A stretch of 64,000 nucleotides of DNA from Owenia fusiformis (lineage: Eukaryota; Annelida; Polychaeta; Sabellida; Oweniidae): contig CAIIXF020000010.1 of NCBI GenBank assembly GCA_903813345.2, forward strand, positions 25,566,425 to 25,630,424. The letters are read 5' to 3'. This document shows positions 41,001-52,443 of the stretch, piece by piece. Position 1 is the stretch's first letter. Each line of letters starts with the position of its first letter. Below the pieces are notes generated by a model. That model was not told where the DNA came from and made no database searches. It saw nothing but the letters and a program-made list of their open reading frames with translations. The translations under genes and the position numbers were made by a program.

Positions 41001-43277
41001 GCTCAGGAAAATCACTTCTCGAGATGATAAAATAATTTCGACTAAGAGACAGGGTAGATGCAAACAACCCACCCCCATGTTTTTTCTGAAATTTTTTCCT
41101 AATTTTCGACCCCTTCCATCCTTGCTTTTTTAAATTTTTCTTGCATCAATATCACGGGGGTAAAGCAGAGATGATGCAATGAGCTTGCTCGGCGGTATGA
41201 CTGTGTAACGGGGCTTAATGTATAAGTGAGCTCGGCGGTAGGTTCAAACAACGCGGATCCTCAAAGCATGTGCTCAGTGGCTTAATACCCGTGAATATGT
41301 TGCGTTTTGACACATAGTTAACCACTTTAAAAGAATAAGTGATTCCTTCAGGGGTTCTAAAGATACCCATTATGGGTGACCAAACTTAGCTGAAAGCAAT
41401 GATTTTCCCCATGGGAAAATAACATGGGAAATATTGTTTTCCACTTCATCTAAAAGGAATCATTTATTCCTTGGGAACGACTGTGAGTCAAAACGCAACA
41501 TATTGGTGTAAGAAAAATTAAAAAGCAGGGATGGAAAATATTGATTTGTAGTCTCAAACTTTGAGAAACTTAGAGAGCACATTTTGTGACGTAGTCTTTA
41601 CTTTTTCACAGCTCAGTTGATCTTTTAGCGGTGTGATAAAAGTTATCGCCGTTTGCGGAACAAATCGTGAAAATTTCCTCAAATCATATGATCACTGAAT
41701 GCTACTCTTTAAAGAGATGTTAATGAGACTTCTCCGTGGCATTTTTTCTTTATTCCTTTTTGCTTTTGATTTACTACTCAATATGCAACTTTTCACCACG
41801 TAGAATTTTAAAATATTAAGTTAATTCCATTTTTATAATGGAGCTCAATGGGAGAAATGACATAATTAGGATTATTTTCAAACGTAGCGGCGCGATTTTC
41901 ATAAACTTTCATAAATCTTATTGATATGATTTCTAGGAGTGTCTTACAGCTTAATTACATTAGTTGCTTTTTGTTATGTTGCAGTGTCAGTGTGAAAAAC
42001 AATTGTCATCACACAAGCATAATGCAGTACAAATAAGATTTCCATTCAGATACTTTCATTGTGTTTTGGTATGCATTGATTTTTGCAGCTACACTTCAAA
42101 TTGAGAGGCTGGCTAGAGTCTAATGCTTGGGATTCAAGCCGTCCACTTTGGTGCCCATGTGGTGTCATTAGACATTCAGCTCTCCTCAACTGGGGTAGAA
42201 ACGTGAGGATTCTCTTTAATTGATTGTTCCCAAATAAATACAGCTTGGTAAATAACTCTCTTCATATGCTAAAGGGCACCTGATGTCCTTTTTGTGAACA
42301 TCTTCCTTGCAGCATTGAATGGTGTTTCATTGCTTGTTTTGTTTTGTAGACCAGAGCAATGAATGGCTCTAAAATAGGCATGGAATCTAGCAGGGCATCT
42401 GGTCTTATACAGATTTCTGTTAATACTATAGTCAATTCAGGTCAAAGGTCAAAACTTTAAAAAATAATAGGTCAAATTGAAGCAAGATTAAAAATAACCT
42501 ATTTTTACAGTTTTTTGACGTCAAATACCTCAAAAACTCTATTAGTTACAATTTATCTCATCGCAAGAACTACAGGGTGGTCCAAAAATTGGAACATTTG
42601 TTAATTGAACACAAAACCTTTATTTTTCGTCTGAAATGCACCAAAAGTTTACTGAGCATAGTTCAGTCACTTATCTCTCTGATTTTAAGTTTATAGGTGC
42701 AAGCCACACAGTTAATGCATTAAACTAGTCAATGTTTGATACGACCCCCTTTTCCCAAATATACATTTGTCAATTTCGCCGCTACTTTTTCAAGTTTTCT
42801 TTATTTCAACGCTTTAATGAACATGTTGATTGCTATACACATTTTATAAAATCATATTTAGTTGGCAAGAGGTATTAATATCTATGGTTTACTAGAAAAC
42901 TATTGTGTTATTGTTAACTAAGAATACCCAAAATCATTATTTCTATTTAAGAGTAGGAAAGAAAGAACATGTAAGGGGTGAGTGATTGCATGACCCATAC
43001 AGCTACTAAAGTGACAAAATCATTGTTTCCACTTTTCAGTAAAGGGAAACTGACCAGTTATTTACAAGACTTTATTCAATACCACCTCTAAGCACATATA
43101 ATATATCATTTGTGTTCTGGGAAACTCCTTTTTGATATTGATATACATATATTGATATATTCAATAAATATTATCCATATTAGAACAAGTAAGGGGGAGG
43201 GGGGCTCATTTACCAGTCAAAACAGACTGCCCCGGCCTCTTTCTTGAGAATATTCAATCAGTAATACACCTAACAAT

Positions 43278-44071
43278 AGAGAATTTTCGTTATAAGTTGT
43301 TTCAAAAACGTATACGCATACTTATAGTTTAAAGGGTCTTGTCGAACTAAAATCAATTCAAATTGATTTTCATAATCTGTACCAAGTGGGGCATAACTAT
43401 TCCCGATATAGTCAAGCTCCATCATCAACTAGGGACTGCGAATACAATGTCCTTTGCTAGTGTGAATTATGAACACGATAAACTAAACGCCAGTTGACGG
43501 GTCCTTGTAGTGTACGATAAACAAGACCCTTTAAAGTGAATCACTACACGAACGAGTCGATCATTTCAAAGTTCTCATGAAATCATAAGGTCAATTTTTA
43601 AGTTTTTACGTATAAAAGGGCCTTTATACGCAGATTATAAACTTACAGAGTTGGATCTCCGCATAGTATATGTGTGGACCTACTGACCAGAATGGCTTAT
43701 TAAAATTAATCGGCTGAATAGGTATAGTATCCAATCAAACAGCTCGACTCATTCATTAGCTGAACTAATTCTCCCTTCGTTATTTCTACAAGGTGATTCA
43801 AAACGATCATCTACAAAAAATATATTTGAGAGTAGATAAATCTGTAAAACCCGTGTGCTATATCAGCCTATTTGATTCTAGAAAACACATATGACACAAC
43901 TAAACATGCTTTACATCAAGGGGGTACGGATGGTATGCCATTGGCCCTTTTTATTACCGTCCTAGGAGATATTTCCTGACGAATTAGGAAATTATGAAAC
44001 ACCTTGTTTATTGGGTTTATAAGTATAAGTATACGTATAAGTTTTTAAAAAACTTATACCGAAAATTCTCT
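43278..44071. mobile_element. 794-bp inner inverted-repeat element
   Basis: AGAGAATTTTCGTTATAAG, followed by a CGTATACGCATACTTATA region, is inverted at 44025-44071. It is nested within 42573-44460. No clear target duplication and no coding sequence. Confidence 0.6.
43328..43535. repeat. Innermost inverted repeat
   Basis: TTTAAAGGGTCTTGT is perfectly inverted at 43521-43535. It forms a third level of nested inverted repeats. Confidence 0.55.
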
Positions 44072-44756
44072 AGTAGCCATCAAAATATGCTTGATAGAAG
44101 TTGATACCCATCAATTTGGGTCGAATGTGTTCACATATTTGATCTTCCAAGGCAAATATATAAGTAGTTTGTTCAAGCTGAATTTTTTAATCAAGATGGC
44201 TCGGACAAATTCAAACGAACAGCAAGGTGAATGAATTATTTCAAAACTGAGTCCCAGGCTTCAACTTGGAATTCAGAAGTTGAGTGGTCATATCAAGCAT
44301 TGTCTAGTTTAATGCATAACTTTGTTGTTTGCACCCATAAACTTTACATCAGATAAATAAGTGACTGAACTATGCTCAGTTAAAGTTTGGTGCATTTTAG
44401 AAGAAAAATAAATGTTTTGCGTTCAATTATCAAATGTTCCAATTTTTTTGGACCACCCTGTAGAAGTAATTAAGTAGGAGTGTAAGGACAAACTTATCAA
44501 TCACAAAACTTGTAATTCCAAAAACTACTACTTATTGACGTCAAATTTCTGACGGCTTGTCGGCTTCTCTATAACTGTATAACCCCCTCGAACTTCATTC
44601 GGTGGGATAAAAACGAAGATAGTAAAGGTACGAATAATGATGCAATTAAAATACACTACACTAATAGTGAGAGATATGTGGATAATTATTCACCTTTCTT
44701 ATTTTTCTGAACAATGAAAGTCAACATTTAATTTCACCAAATGCTATTTAACTATT

Positions 44757-44762
44757 TTTATT
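44757..44762 (-). promoter_or_regulatory. Candidate poly(A) signal of the fucosyltransferase gene
   Basis: AATAAA on the minus strand, 80 bp past the stop codon at 44842. This is a usual distance for a short 3' UTR. Confidence 0.4.
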
Positions 44763-44841
44763 GAATATTTTAATCGATTTATCCATTAGTTTCTTTCATT
44801 TCCCGAACCATCTTGCTTTCTACTTAATTTGCTAAAATATT

Positions 44842-45275
44842 CTAGGAATCTTTTGGAGATTCATTCTTGTCATAATAGCTTTCACTTAGTGAACAATGAC
44901 TTGTCACGTTGGTCCAGTATTCCAGGTTTGTTGTGTGAGTTCTGCCTTCGTAATAATTACACAAACGACAAATGTTACAGAAAAATAGGCACTTATTGTA
45001 CGTTTTTACATCGAAATACATAGTCCATTCTAAATATTTCATGTATTCATCTGAATTCGTGTTCAGAAACTCGAGGTGATAAGCTAGATCTTTGATTGTT
45101 GAAAATTCGTCGACATGGATGAATGATTTTGGTGGGAGATATTTGGAGAATGTAGCTTGCGTCCCTTTTACTATGGGAACTAATTTGTATTTGAAGGCAT
45201 TCCGCCAAACTTTCTCGGTAATGTAGCCTTCGCAATCGGAATTCTCAAATGCAATGTAGAACTTATATTTATTAC
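44842..45275 (-). CDS. Fucosyltransferase exon 4 (GDP-fucose-binding lobe, stop)
   Basis: The acceptor TTGATTTCAG leads into GNKYKFYIAFENSDCEGYIT, then EKVWRNAFKYKLVPIV and SFIHVDEFSTIKDLAYHLEFL, all canonical GT10 motifs. The stop TAG lies at 44844-44842. The tail is Cys-rich (CLFFCNICRLC), as in many members where C-terminal disulfides form. Confidence 0.95.
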
Positions 45276-48200
45276 CTGAAATCAAGAAAAGACAACGAAG
45301 GCTCAAAATGATCCAAAGGCAAACTGTAAGTGTTTACTAGTTGGCTTATTTTTCTACACTGTCAGTCATAAGAAAGGATACTTTACGAATCAAGATGCAC
45401 TGTCTATCAGTCTATAACTTCATAATATAATAGTGTGTAGAATGGAACACTTGTTTACCATATGTGTAATCATTATTAGTGATAAACCAATCGTTTTGAT
45501 GAGTTTAAATGATAAAACATGCGTTTTCACTTGTTGAGGACCGTCAACATTACCGTTTACTTATTATTGATGGGTTTAATACGGGTCGTCCACAATGAAA
45601 TAAAAAATATTAGACTAAATTATAATTTTTAAGTTTACAACGGATTATCTACTAATGAATCGGTTTTTGGAAAGGTTATTAGCATGATCAGACTTGCCAA
45701 CCTCCCGTTTTTTTACGGGAATCTCCCGTAAATTTTTTGTTTTTCCGTAAAAACACCAAACTCCCGTACCGTTTTCTCCCGTAAAAACTCCCGTAAACTC
45801 CCGTACCGTATTTCTACTAAAATCTCCCGTAATTTTTTTTAAAAATATGGCCGTAAAATCTCCCGTATTTTTGCTGAAATCTCCCGTATTCTGGTGTAAC
45901 TCCCGTAAAATCTCCCGTATTCTTGGTATAACTCCCGTAAAATCTCCCGTATTCTTGGTATAACTCCCGTAAAATCACCCGTTTTCTGGTATAACTCCCG
46001 TAAAATCTCCCGTATTCTTGGTATAACTCCCGTAAAATCTCCGTTTTTTTGCTGTCTAAATCTACCGTATTTAAAAGGAATTTGACAAATTTGTGACCTT
46101 GATTATTGCAGGCACGCTTCTTTCTTTTACTCCAAGAAGGTTGGCTCCCATGGTTCACTATCGATACTTTCATAAATAACTTAAAAGTACTTCATTCCCA
46201 TGATTCAAATTGCTTTTCTGCGATCAGTTCGGTATAAGTTTGCACACCAAATGTCCACAAACGGGGGCCAGTTCAAATTCTGTCATACTTCTGTCGGGAG
46301 AATACATTTTGTTTTTATATGGCGCTAAAAAAAATATTCCCGCAATATAAGGCGCATTATTGGTAGGGACTGCTGTGAAATAATGAACGTAAGTGACATC
46401 TATCTTAGTCATAATAATTTCAACCAATTAAATCGCTGGATTAAATGCTCATAAATCTACCGTAAAAACTCCCGTTTTTCAAAATCTAAAGTAAAAACTC
46501 CCGTTTTTTTCAGAAATCTACCGTCAAAACTCACGATTTTTTCAAAATTTACCGTAAAAACACCCGTTTTTTTCAGAAACCTACCGTAAGAACTCCCGTT
46601 TTTTCCGAAATCTACCGTAAAAACTCCCGTTCTTTCAAAATCTACCGTAAAAACTCCAGTTTTTTCAAAATCTAAAGTATAAACTCCCGTTTTTTCATAA
46701 ATCTACCGTAAAAACTCCCGTTTTTTCATAAATCTACCGTAAAAACTCCCGTTTTTTTAAATCTACCGCAAAAACTCCCGTTTTTTCAAAACCTACCGTA
46801 AAAACTCCCGTTTTTTCAGAACCTACCGCAAAAACTCCCGTTTTTCTGAAATCTTCCGTAAAAAAGTCACGTTTTTTAAAATTCACCGCGAAAAATACCT
46901 TTTTTAAAAAATCTCCCGTAAAAACTCCCGTTTTTTTCAAAATCTTCCGTAAAAACTCCCGTTTTTTTCAAAATTTACCGCAAAAACTCCAGTTTTTTTT
47001 TAAATTTCACGTAAAAACTACCGTTTTTTTCAAAAACCTCCCGTAAAACTCCGGTTTTTTTAAAAAAAACTCCCGCAAAAACTACCGGATTTTGAAAAAT
47101 ACTCCCGTAAAAGTACCGCAATTTTTTTCAAATCTCCCGTAAATTTTTCATTTTAGGTTGGCAAGTCTGATGATACATTTATCTGTTTAATTGAAAATAA
47201 GATCGTCTGAACGACTATATTTTGCATTATTTATGATATTTTTACTCATTTATTATCTATTCAAAAGGAACTATAAATATAAAAAAAATCTTTTGAAAAA
47301 TGATCCCTGCGTAATCCCAAATAAATGATAAACGGTAATGTTGTGTGATGCTCAACAAGCAAAAATATGTTCAATGATATCAAATCTACCAATGCAATAT
47401 ATTCAAAACAGTGGAGCTTCACCTTCCTTTGGCACAATATAACTATACATGCATTACAGTGTTTATGTGAGTGTAAATGGTTCACGGATTTAGCCCTGAA
47501 CTCGGTGCAATGTGGACCGAATCATTCTTTAAAAAGATTTAATCTCAACCTTTGCTACGAGATGAGATGCGCAGCATCGAGTGTAAAGTTTAGGAAATAA
47601 CGCCTGGGTGGAATGAATCAGCCACAATGCAAGTCTTGGGCTTGAATTCTTTCCACACATTGCAAAATATTTTCTACGAAATCACCTTGAACGAAATTAC
47701 TAAAAGAACACATTTTCAATTAAACTTTTTGTGAAGGTCAAGTTGGCAAAGTATTTATTTTAATCTGCAGAGTCAAGTTGTCACCTTGACAATCATTCAA
47801 CGAATGACCTTGGGTAGGTGATTGATTATATAACGCAGTGCAATTATATGAAATGCTGTGTCCGGATTGACTAGAATCGGACAACCTTGCCTAGATACAG
47901 TATGTGTGAATATTTTACCTATCATCTCGAGGCACTCTTTTTTCCTTGGGCAAGGCTTACCACACTTTCCATATATGTCTACCTAGAAAGTAAAGTATTA
48001 TATACGTTTTGTGCACGACTGACATTGGCATTGAACATAAATAAATAGCAGCTAATAGTAAATTCTGTAAGTGCAATTCCGATTGGATTGTTAAGATTTT
48101 GATCACTTACTCTGATTCGCGAGTGGTGAGACTAAGTAAACCAAATAAAAAAAGTTGTTATATATTAAAATCAAAAAATGTCAGTCATACATTTGCCCTC

Positions 48201-51200
48201 TTGGGAACAAACTTTGTGATAATTTTAAGTGTAATCAGCACAATTCATATTAGAATCTCAAAGGATTGGTATCGATATGGAGAACTAAATTCAACAATGT
48301 TTTTCTCTTAAACCAATTAATGAAAACACTCTGTAAATCAACACGGTCCTTTATGTAATGTTGACTGATTGACAACAATTTAATGCGAAAATAATTTACA
48401 TATATTTTAAAGTTATAGTTATCACTGCTTAGGTCGTCCTGACCTTTGGCCGTTCTTAAGATAAAAATGAGCATATAACTGTTTAGCATTGATCCCAATT
48501 AATTGACTTGTGTCTACTTCAAGGCTCTATAGTTGTATTTGGCTGGGTGGTCACTCCATAGGCTGTCAAGCTTACTCTTAAAGCGATTGAAGTCATCAGC
48601 TTCCACTGCTTCTTGGGGGAAAGATTTGTATAACTGTTTTTGTTAACATTTTTTTGTTTTTTAGTGCAATTGTTTTTTGTTCCTTTTTATCATTTCTTGA
48701 GAATGAAATAAAATATCTTTCCGAAGCTTGTTTGAACAAAATAGCATATACAACATTTTCTTAGACTTCCCAATATTATAGTTGTACAAAGGAAATTTTG
48801 GTTGATTTAACAAAATGTATTCAAAAAATTAATAGATAATTCAGATAGATGTTTCATTTTATTCTGAAAATATGATACCAAGAACAAAAGAAGTGTCCGA
48901 TGTGTTTTCTAAAACAATATAGAGAATAGGATATCTATTTCAAATTATATTGCACAGTTGCCAACTCCCGATTTAAATCGGGAGATTCCTGTTTTTTTAA
49001 CCCATCTCCTGCGCAATTTTGCCATCTCCCGATTTTCTAATTTTGTAATTTTTCATCATCTCCCGATTTTTTTTCCCGATTTCCCCCGATTTCTACAAAT
49101 AACTTCGCATGTTTTAGGTAAAAATCCCCCGATTTTGTCTGTGTCCTCCCGTTTTTTCCTCCTACCTCCCGATTTTAAACTTGAATTCGAGTACTCATCG
49201 ATCGTCTCCAGTATCTTACATATAAGTCAATTAACTCCAGCGACATCTAATCATGAAAAACAAAGTTAATCTAATATAAATGTCCAATCAACAACAAGGA
49301 AATTAGCGCACGCGCAACAATTTTAATCAGTAAGAGCGATATCCATCCTTTATTACGATCCTAGCGCATGCGTATTACGTAGATAATCTCCTGAGTGGAG
49401 GCGATAAGAATCTGCGCAAGTATGTCTGAAACGGGTAAGAATAATTTTGTCTATTTATGCACGATTGCGTAACGGCGTAAGCCTACCAAGATTAAGCATG
49501 TATATTCATTAAGAGAAATCATATTAAATAAGTTTGGATGATTTTACCATTGAAGTTTGTCAAAGATTGAGATTTATCAGTCACATTTACGGTAAGCTTT
49601 TTGGTTTTTCCATCCTGGACCAAGGAGGATTGGCTCCCAGGATGCAACTTCGATACCGATACTCCCTATGTCGTGACTACAAAATTCGAATTCAAACTGC
49701 ATTTTCGTTTGAAATAAGACCCAAAATAACTATATACAAATGTTGAAGTGAATAAAATAGCGGCTGTTTGAATTCGAATTTTGCAATCATGACATCAAGA
49801 ATATCGACAGAGTATCGATGTTGCATTCTGGGAGCCAATCCCTCCTTGATCCTGGACCTAGACGGCCATGTGCAGTAGGCCTATAGATTGCAACCCGGCA
49901 TTGCAAGTGATTTTGGACCATCATATCTTTCACCATTAGTATTTTCTGGCCATAAATAGAGTATTTTTTATAAGAACAATGTGTTTTCTTTGAAGTTTTC
50001 TGTTTTCTCCTGTTTTTAAAGATAAACTGTTTTCTCATGCTTTTAAAATAAATTGTTTTCTCCTGTTTTTAAAGAAAATCTCCTGTTTAGACTGAAAATC
50101 TCCTGTTTTCTCCTGTTTTTTAGATGGTAACTTGTTTTCTAAAAGAAACCTCTCGTTTTCTCCTGTTTTTTAAAAGAAGTCTCCTGTTTTCTCCTGTTTT
50201 TTAAAGAAAATCTCCTGTTTAGACTGAAAATCTCCTGTTTTCTCCTGTTTTTTAGATGGTAACTTGTTTTCTAAAAGAAACCTCCCGTTTTCTCCTGTTT
50301 TTTAAAAGAAGTCTCCTGTTTTTTAAAGAAAATCTCCTGTTTAGACTGAAAGTCTCTTGTTTTCTCCTGTTTTTAGATGGTAACTTGTTTTCTAAAAGAA
50401 ACCTCCTGTTTTCTCCTGTTTTTAAAGAAAATCTCCTGTTTAGACTGAAAATCTCCTGTTTTCTCCTGTTTTTTAGATGGTAACTTGTTTTCTAAAAGAA
50501 ACCTCCTGTTTTCTCCTGTTTTTTAAAAGAAGTCTCCTGTTTTCTCCTGTTTTTTCAGTAAAAGTCCCCTGTTTTTCTCCTGTTTTTTGCAAAATATCTC
50601 CTGGATTCTCCTGTTTTTTAAAAAAAAAACTCCTGTTTTTTTTCTCTATTGTTACCATTCAAAAGATGACCATTAAATTGACAATGTGTAAAATTTTCAG
50701 AATAGTTTGATGACTGGTTTAAGAGAAACGTGTGTTCAAAAGGTTCGCCATATCGATACCCATCCTTTATTTCTACAAAGTAACCTAAGGGTATCATTAT
50801 ATACAAGTTGAACAAATATGTAAGATATGGTTATATATTATGTAAGGGACAAATTGAATCATCAATTGCTGAGAAAATACTTGAAGTGTGACGTTTTTTT
50901 GGGGACACCCGATATACAAGGTCTATTTATTTCACTTACAAAAAAGCATTAAATCGAAGGTTTCCAAATAACGATAACCTACCTGCTGAGCCAACCCATA
51001 TTCATCACATATTTCAGTTTTGCAAGTTGTACAAGAGAACAATAAAAGTATGACATTGTAAACCATAACCAGATTACTCACTCTTAAAGCTTAAGCTTAC
51101 TATTATGTCAATGATGATATCTAGAACATCAACACAGTATACCTGTATATACTCAGCTAATTCCGCTACATAATCCTCCCTCTCACTGGGTGTGTCACAG

Positions 51201-52443
51201 TGGCTCACTAGCCATGCAACAACACCCGTCCGTGTTTCAAATATACTCTTAGGGATCTGGTGGCTCGGGTCTAGGTGCTTGGTTTCGTTGTGTATCACCC
51301 AGCCGTACGGCACAAATATGTCGCTCCCAGTCCAATATGACATGGTAAAGTTAATGTGATCCTTCACAAGCAAGACTTTCTTGAAGTACCATCTAGTAGG
51401 GGGTTCTTTGGTATGCATGATCCATTTTTGATTCGGTTTCTGATATGGTGGAAGAATTTGGGAATTGATATTAGAAACATGAAAGAGGAGATATTCTGTA
51501 TTGTCAAGTAGTGATTTGTCATTTGTGATGTTACAATTGCGAAATATTGGACACTTATTGAATGGAGACATCCCTTCATGTTCTGGTGCTCCGTGGTGTA
51601 TAGTCCATGCCAGAATATTTATCACCGGGGACTTCTTGATGTAGAATCTACCAATACCTTGTCTTTGGTCATCCGACCACAGAGCCTTCCGCTGTTCTTT
51701 ATAAAGAGAGCTATATGACAGTGGTGACTTCAGGGTCCAGAACTGCGACATATTTAAAGTAGATGCATTGGCATCCAAAATGTTTATTCCTTTGATCATA
51801 CCACCATCTCTCTCGCAATCGTAAACTAAAAGTTTTATGAGAAAGGTAATTAAAAGTGAACATTTTTTTTTCTAATTCTAACCAGGGTTCTCATTAGGCT
51901 TTTAGACTCCGGAGATACCTTTTAGAAATAAATATTGGGATTAAAATAGCAAGATAGTCTTAAGAAGTATGTTGAAAAGTATACTAATAGGATATCTCTG
52001 ATCTCACATGGGGAGAAGTACGTGTAGTCGCGATACCGCGAAAAAAGTAGTCACAATACCGCTAAAAATCCGGGGTCTAAAAATTTCCTGGTGAGAACCC
52101 TGCTAACTATTCGTAAATATATCCATGTAATCAAATGGCGAAGGATTTCGGAAAAATATTTTAATGGTGCGAAAAATATCAAAATCTTGACTGAGTTTCC
52201 TGAATAAGATTTCGGAAAACAATAAGGCAAATGAGGAATTGAGCTCAAATTATTTTGTACAATCTGCTTTCTATATCCACTGATTCTACCTTTAACTCCA
52301 ATATATGGCTGCTGGTTTAGTTTATGGTATGCACTCACTTTAATTGTCCTTAATGTCCAGAAAATATAAAGATAATGGAGAATGCAAATCCCTAGTGCAA
52401 TTGATAACATGTGCATACATATGCGGTGCGTCCGCCTTCCCAT
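44842..52443 (-). CDS. GT10 alpha-1,3-fucosyltransferase (gene-level, 4 exons)
   Basis: This is a type II Golgi membrane enzyme family that transfers fucose from GDP-fucose to N-acetylglucosamine (or glucose) on glycans. Four minus-strand exons (52443-52290, 51825-51143, 47982-47919, 45275-44842) total 1335 bp and give 444 residues with consistent phases. Residues about 11-29 form the signal anchor (MLSIALGICILHYLYIFW). NFTMSYWTGSDIFVPYG, VVAWLVSHCDTPSEREDYV and VDIYGKCG are family blocks. FYIAFENSDCEGYITEKVW near residue 305 is the GDP-fucose-binding alpha-1,3-FucT motif. The length is typical. Exact acceptor specificity cannot be told. Large introns hold three CTCC(C/T)G arrays. Confidence 0.93.
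45689..47169. mobile_element. 1.5-kb TIR element built of CTCCCGT units, target duplication ATGAT
   Basis: CAGACTTGCCAACCT at the left is exactly inverted at the right end (47155-47169). ATGAT stands directly outside both (45684-45688 and 47170-47174). Between them the sequence is almost entirely degenerate copies of CTCCCGTAAAA/CTACCGTAAAA units with T-rich spacers, broken by an ordinary stretch at about 46080-46440. The first internal word, CTCCCGT, adjoins the TIR, so the body looks like an amplified subterminal repeat. It lies in fucosyltransferase intron 3. Confidence 0.8.
47919..47982 (-). CDS. Fucosyltransferase exon 3 (64 bp)
   Basis: The acceptor TTTCTAG and donor ATAG|GTAAAA bound 64 bp encoding VDIYGKCGKPCPRKKECLEM plus one codon. 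It supplies the conserved Y-GKCG segment between the two lobes. Confidence 0.93.
48514..48634 (-). pseudogene. LINE RT C-terminal relic
   Basis: The minus-strand frame reads FPQEAVEADDFNRFKSKLDS, then LWSDHPAKYNYRAL and a stop. The FKxxLDxxW pattern is usual at the end of CR1/Jockey-like ORF2 proteins. Only this C-terminal piece remains, in fucosyltransferase intron 2. Confidence 0.55.
48955..49180 (+). repeat. CTCCCGATTTT array
   Basis: It begins CAGTTGCCAACTCCCGATTT with a short palindrome (TCCCGATTTAAATCGGGA). Degenerate CTCCCGATTTT units follow to about 49180. The start resembles the TIR of the 45689-47169 element (CAGACTTGCCAACCTCCCG), but no inverted right end is seen. It lies in fucosyltransferase intron 2. 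Confidence 0.7.
49612..49857. mobile_element. 246-bp MITE with about 45-bp inverted ends
   Basis: GGAGGATTGGCTCCCAGGAT and a longer flanking match (TCCTGGACCAAGG) are inverted at 49812-49857. Inner palindromic words (ATTCGAATTCAAAC/GTTTGAATTCGAAT) extend the foldback. It lies in fucosyltransferase intron 2. Confidence 0.7.
49990..50645 (+). repeat. TCTCCTGTTTT tandem array with a higher-order unit
   Basis: Words CTCCTGTTTTCTCCTGTTTT, AAAGAAAATCTCCTG, TTTAGACTGAAAATC and TAGATGGTAACTTG repeat in order at about 50090-50150, 50220-50280, 50340-50400 and 50450-50500. The higher-order period is about 115-130 bp. Open frames across it are artefacts. It begins inside a partial copy of the 713-bp element family. 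It lies in fucosyltransferase intron 2. Confidence 0.8.
50646..51142. other. Fucosyltransferase intron 2, nothing recognised
   Basis: Non-coding sequence between the TCTCCTG array and exon 2. Intron 1 (51826-52289) likewise holds only a short repeated phrase, GCGGTATTGTGACTAC/GCGGTATCGCGACTAC, near 52020-52065. Confidence 0.5.
51143..51825 (-). CDS. Fucosyltransferase exon 2 (N-terminal catalytic half)
   Basis: The acceptor AAAACTTTTAG leads into YDCERDGGMIKGINILDAN. The exon covers the acceptor-side Rossmann-like domain, with ILAWTIHHG, HTKEPPTRWYF, SDIFVPYGWV and SHCDTPSEREDYVAELAEYI. It ends at CAG|GTATAC in phase 0. Confidence 0.92.
52290..52443 (-). CDS. Fucosyltransferase exon 1 (signal anchor)
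   Basis: ATG at 52443-52441, a short cytoplasmic tail (MGRRTHRICMH), then a hydrophobic segment. The chosen donor, AAAG|GTAGAA, gives phase 1, which is needed to join the 51825 acceptor. A stronger-looking donor, AAA|GTGAGT at 52338, would give phase 0 and cannot join exon 2 in frame there. Confidence 0.75.

Larger units (their letters stand above)
42573..44460. mobile_element. 1.9-kb mariner-like foldback element, TA target
   Basis: CAGGGTGGTCCAAAAA begins both ends, and TA flanks both (42571-42572 and 44461-44462). The inverted repeats extend about 170-190 bp, including TGAGCATAGTTCAGTCACTT. No transposase frame is present. A second inverted-repeat element (43278-44071) and a third (43328-43535) are nested inside. 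The CAGGGTGGTCCAAAAA terminus and TA target fit Tc1/mariner-class elements. Confidence 0.8.

Noticed and set aside
45817-46940. Repetitive minus-strand ORFs (ILRELYQEYGRFYGSY, KKTGVFTV)
   Set aside because: They are translations of the CTCCCGT array inside the 45689-47169 element, not proteins.
50256-50710. Leu/Phe-rich ORFs on both strands (KRSLLFSPVF)
   Set aside because: They are translations of the TCTCCTGTTTT array.
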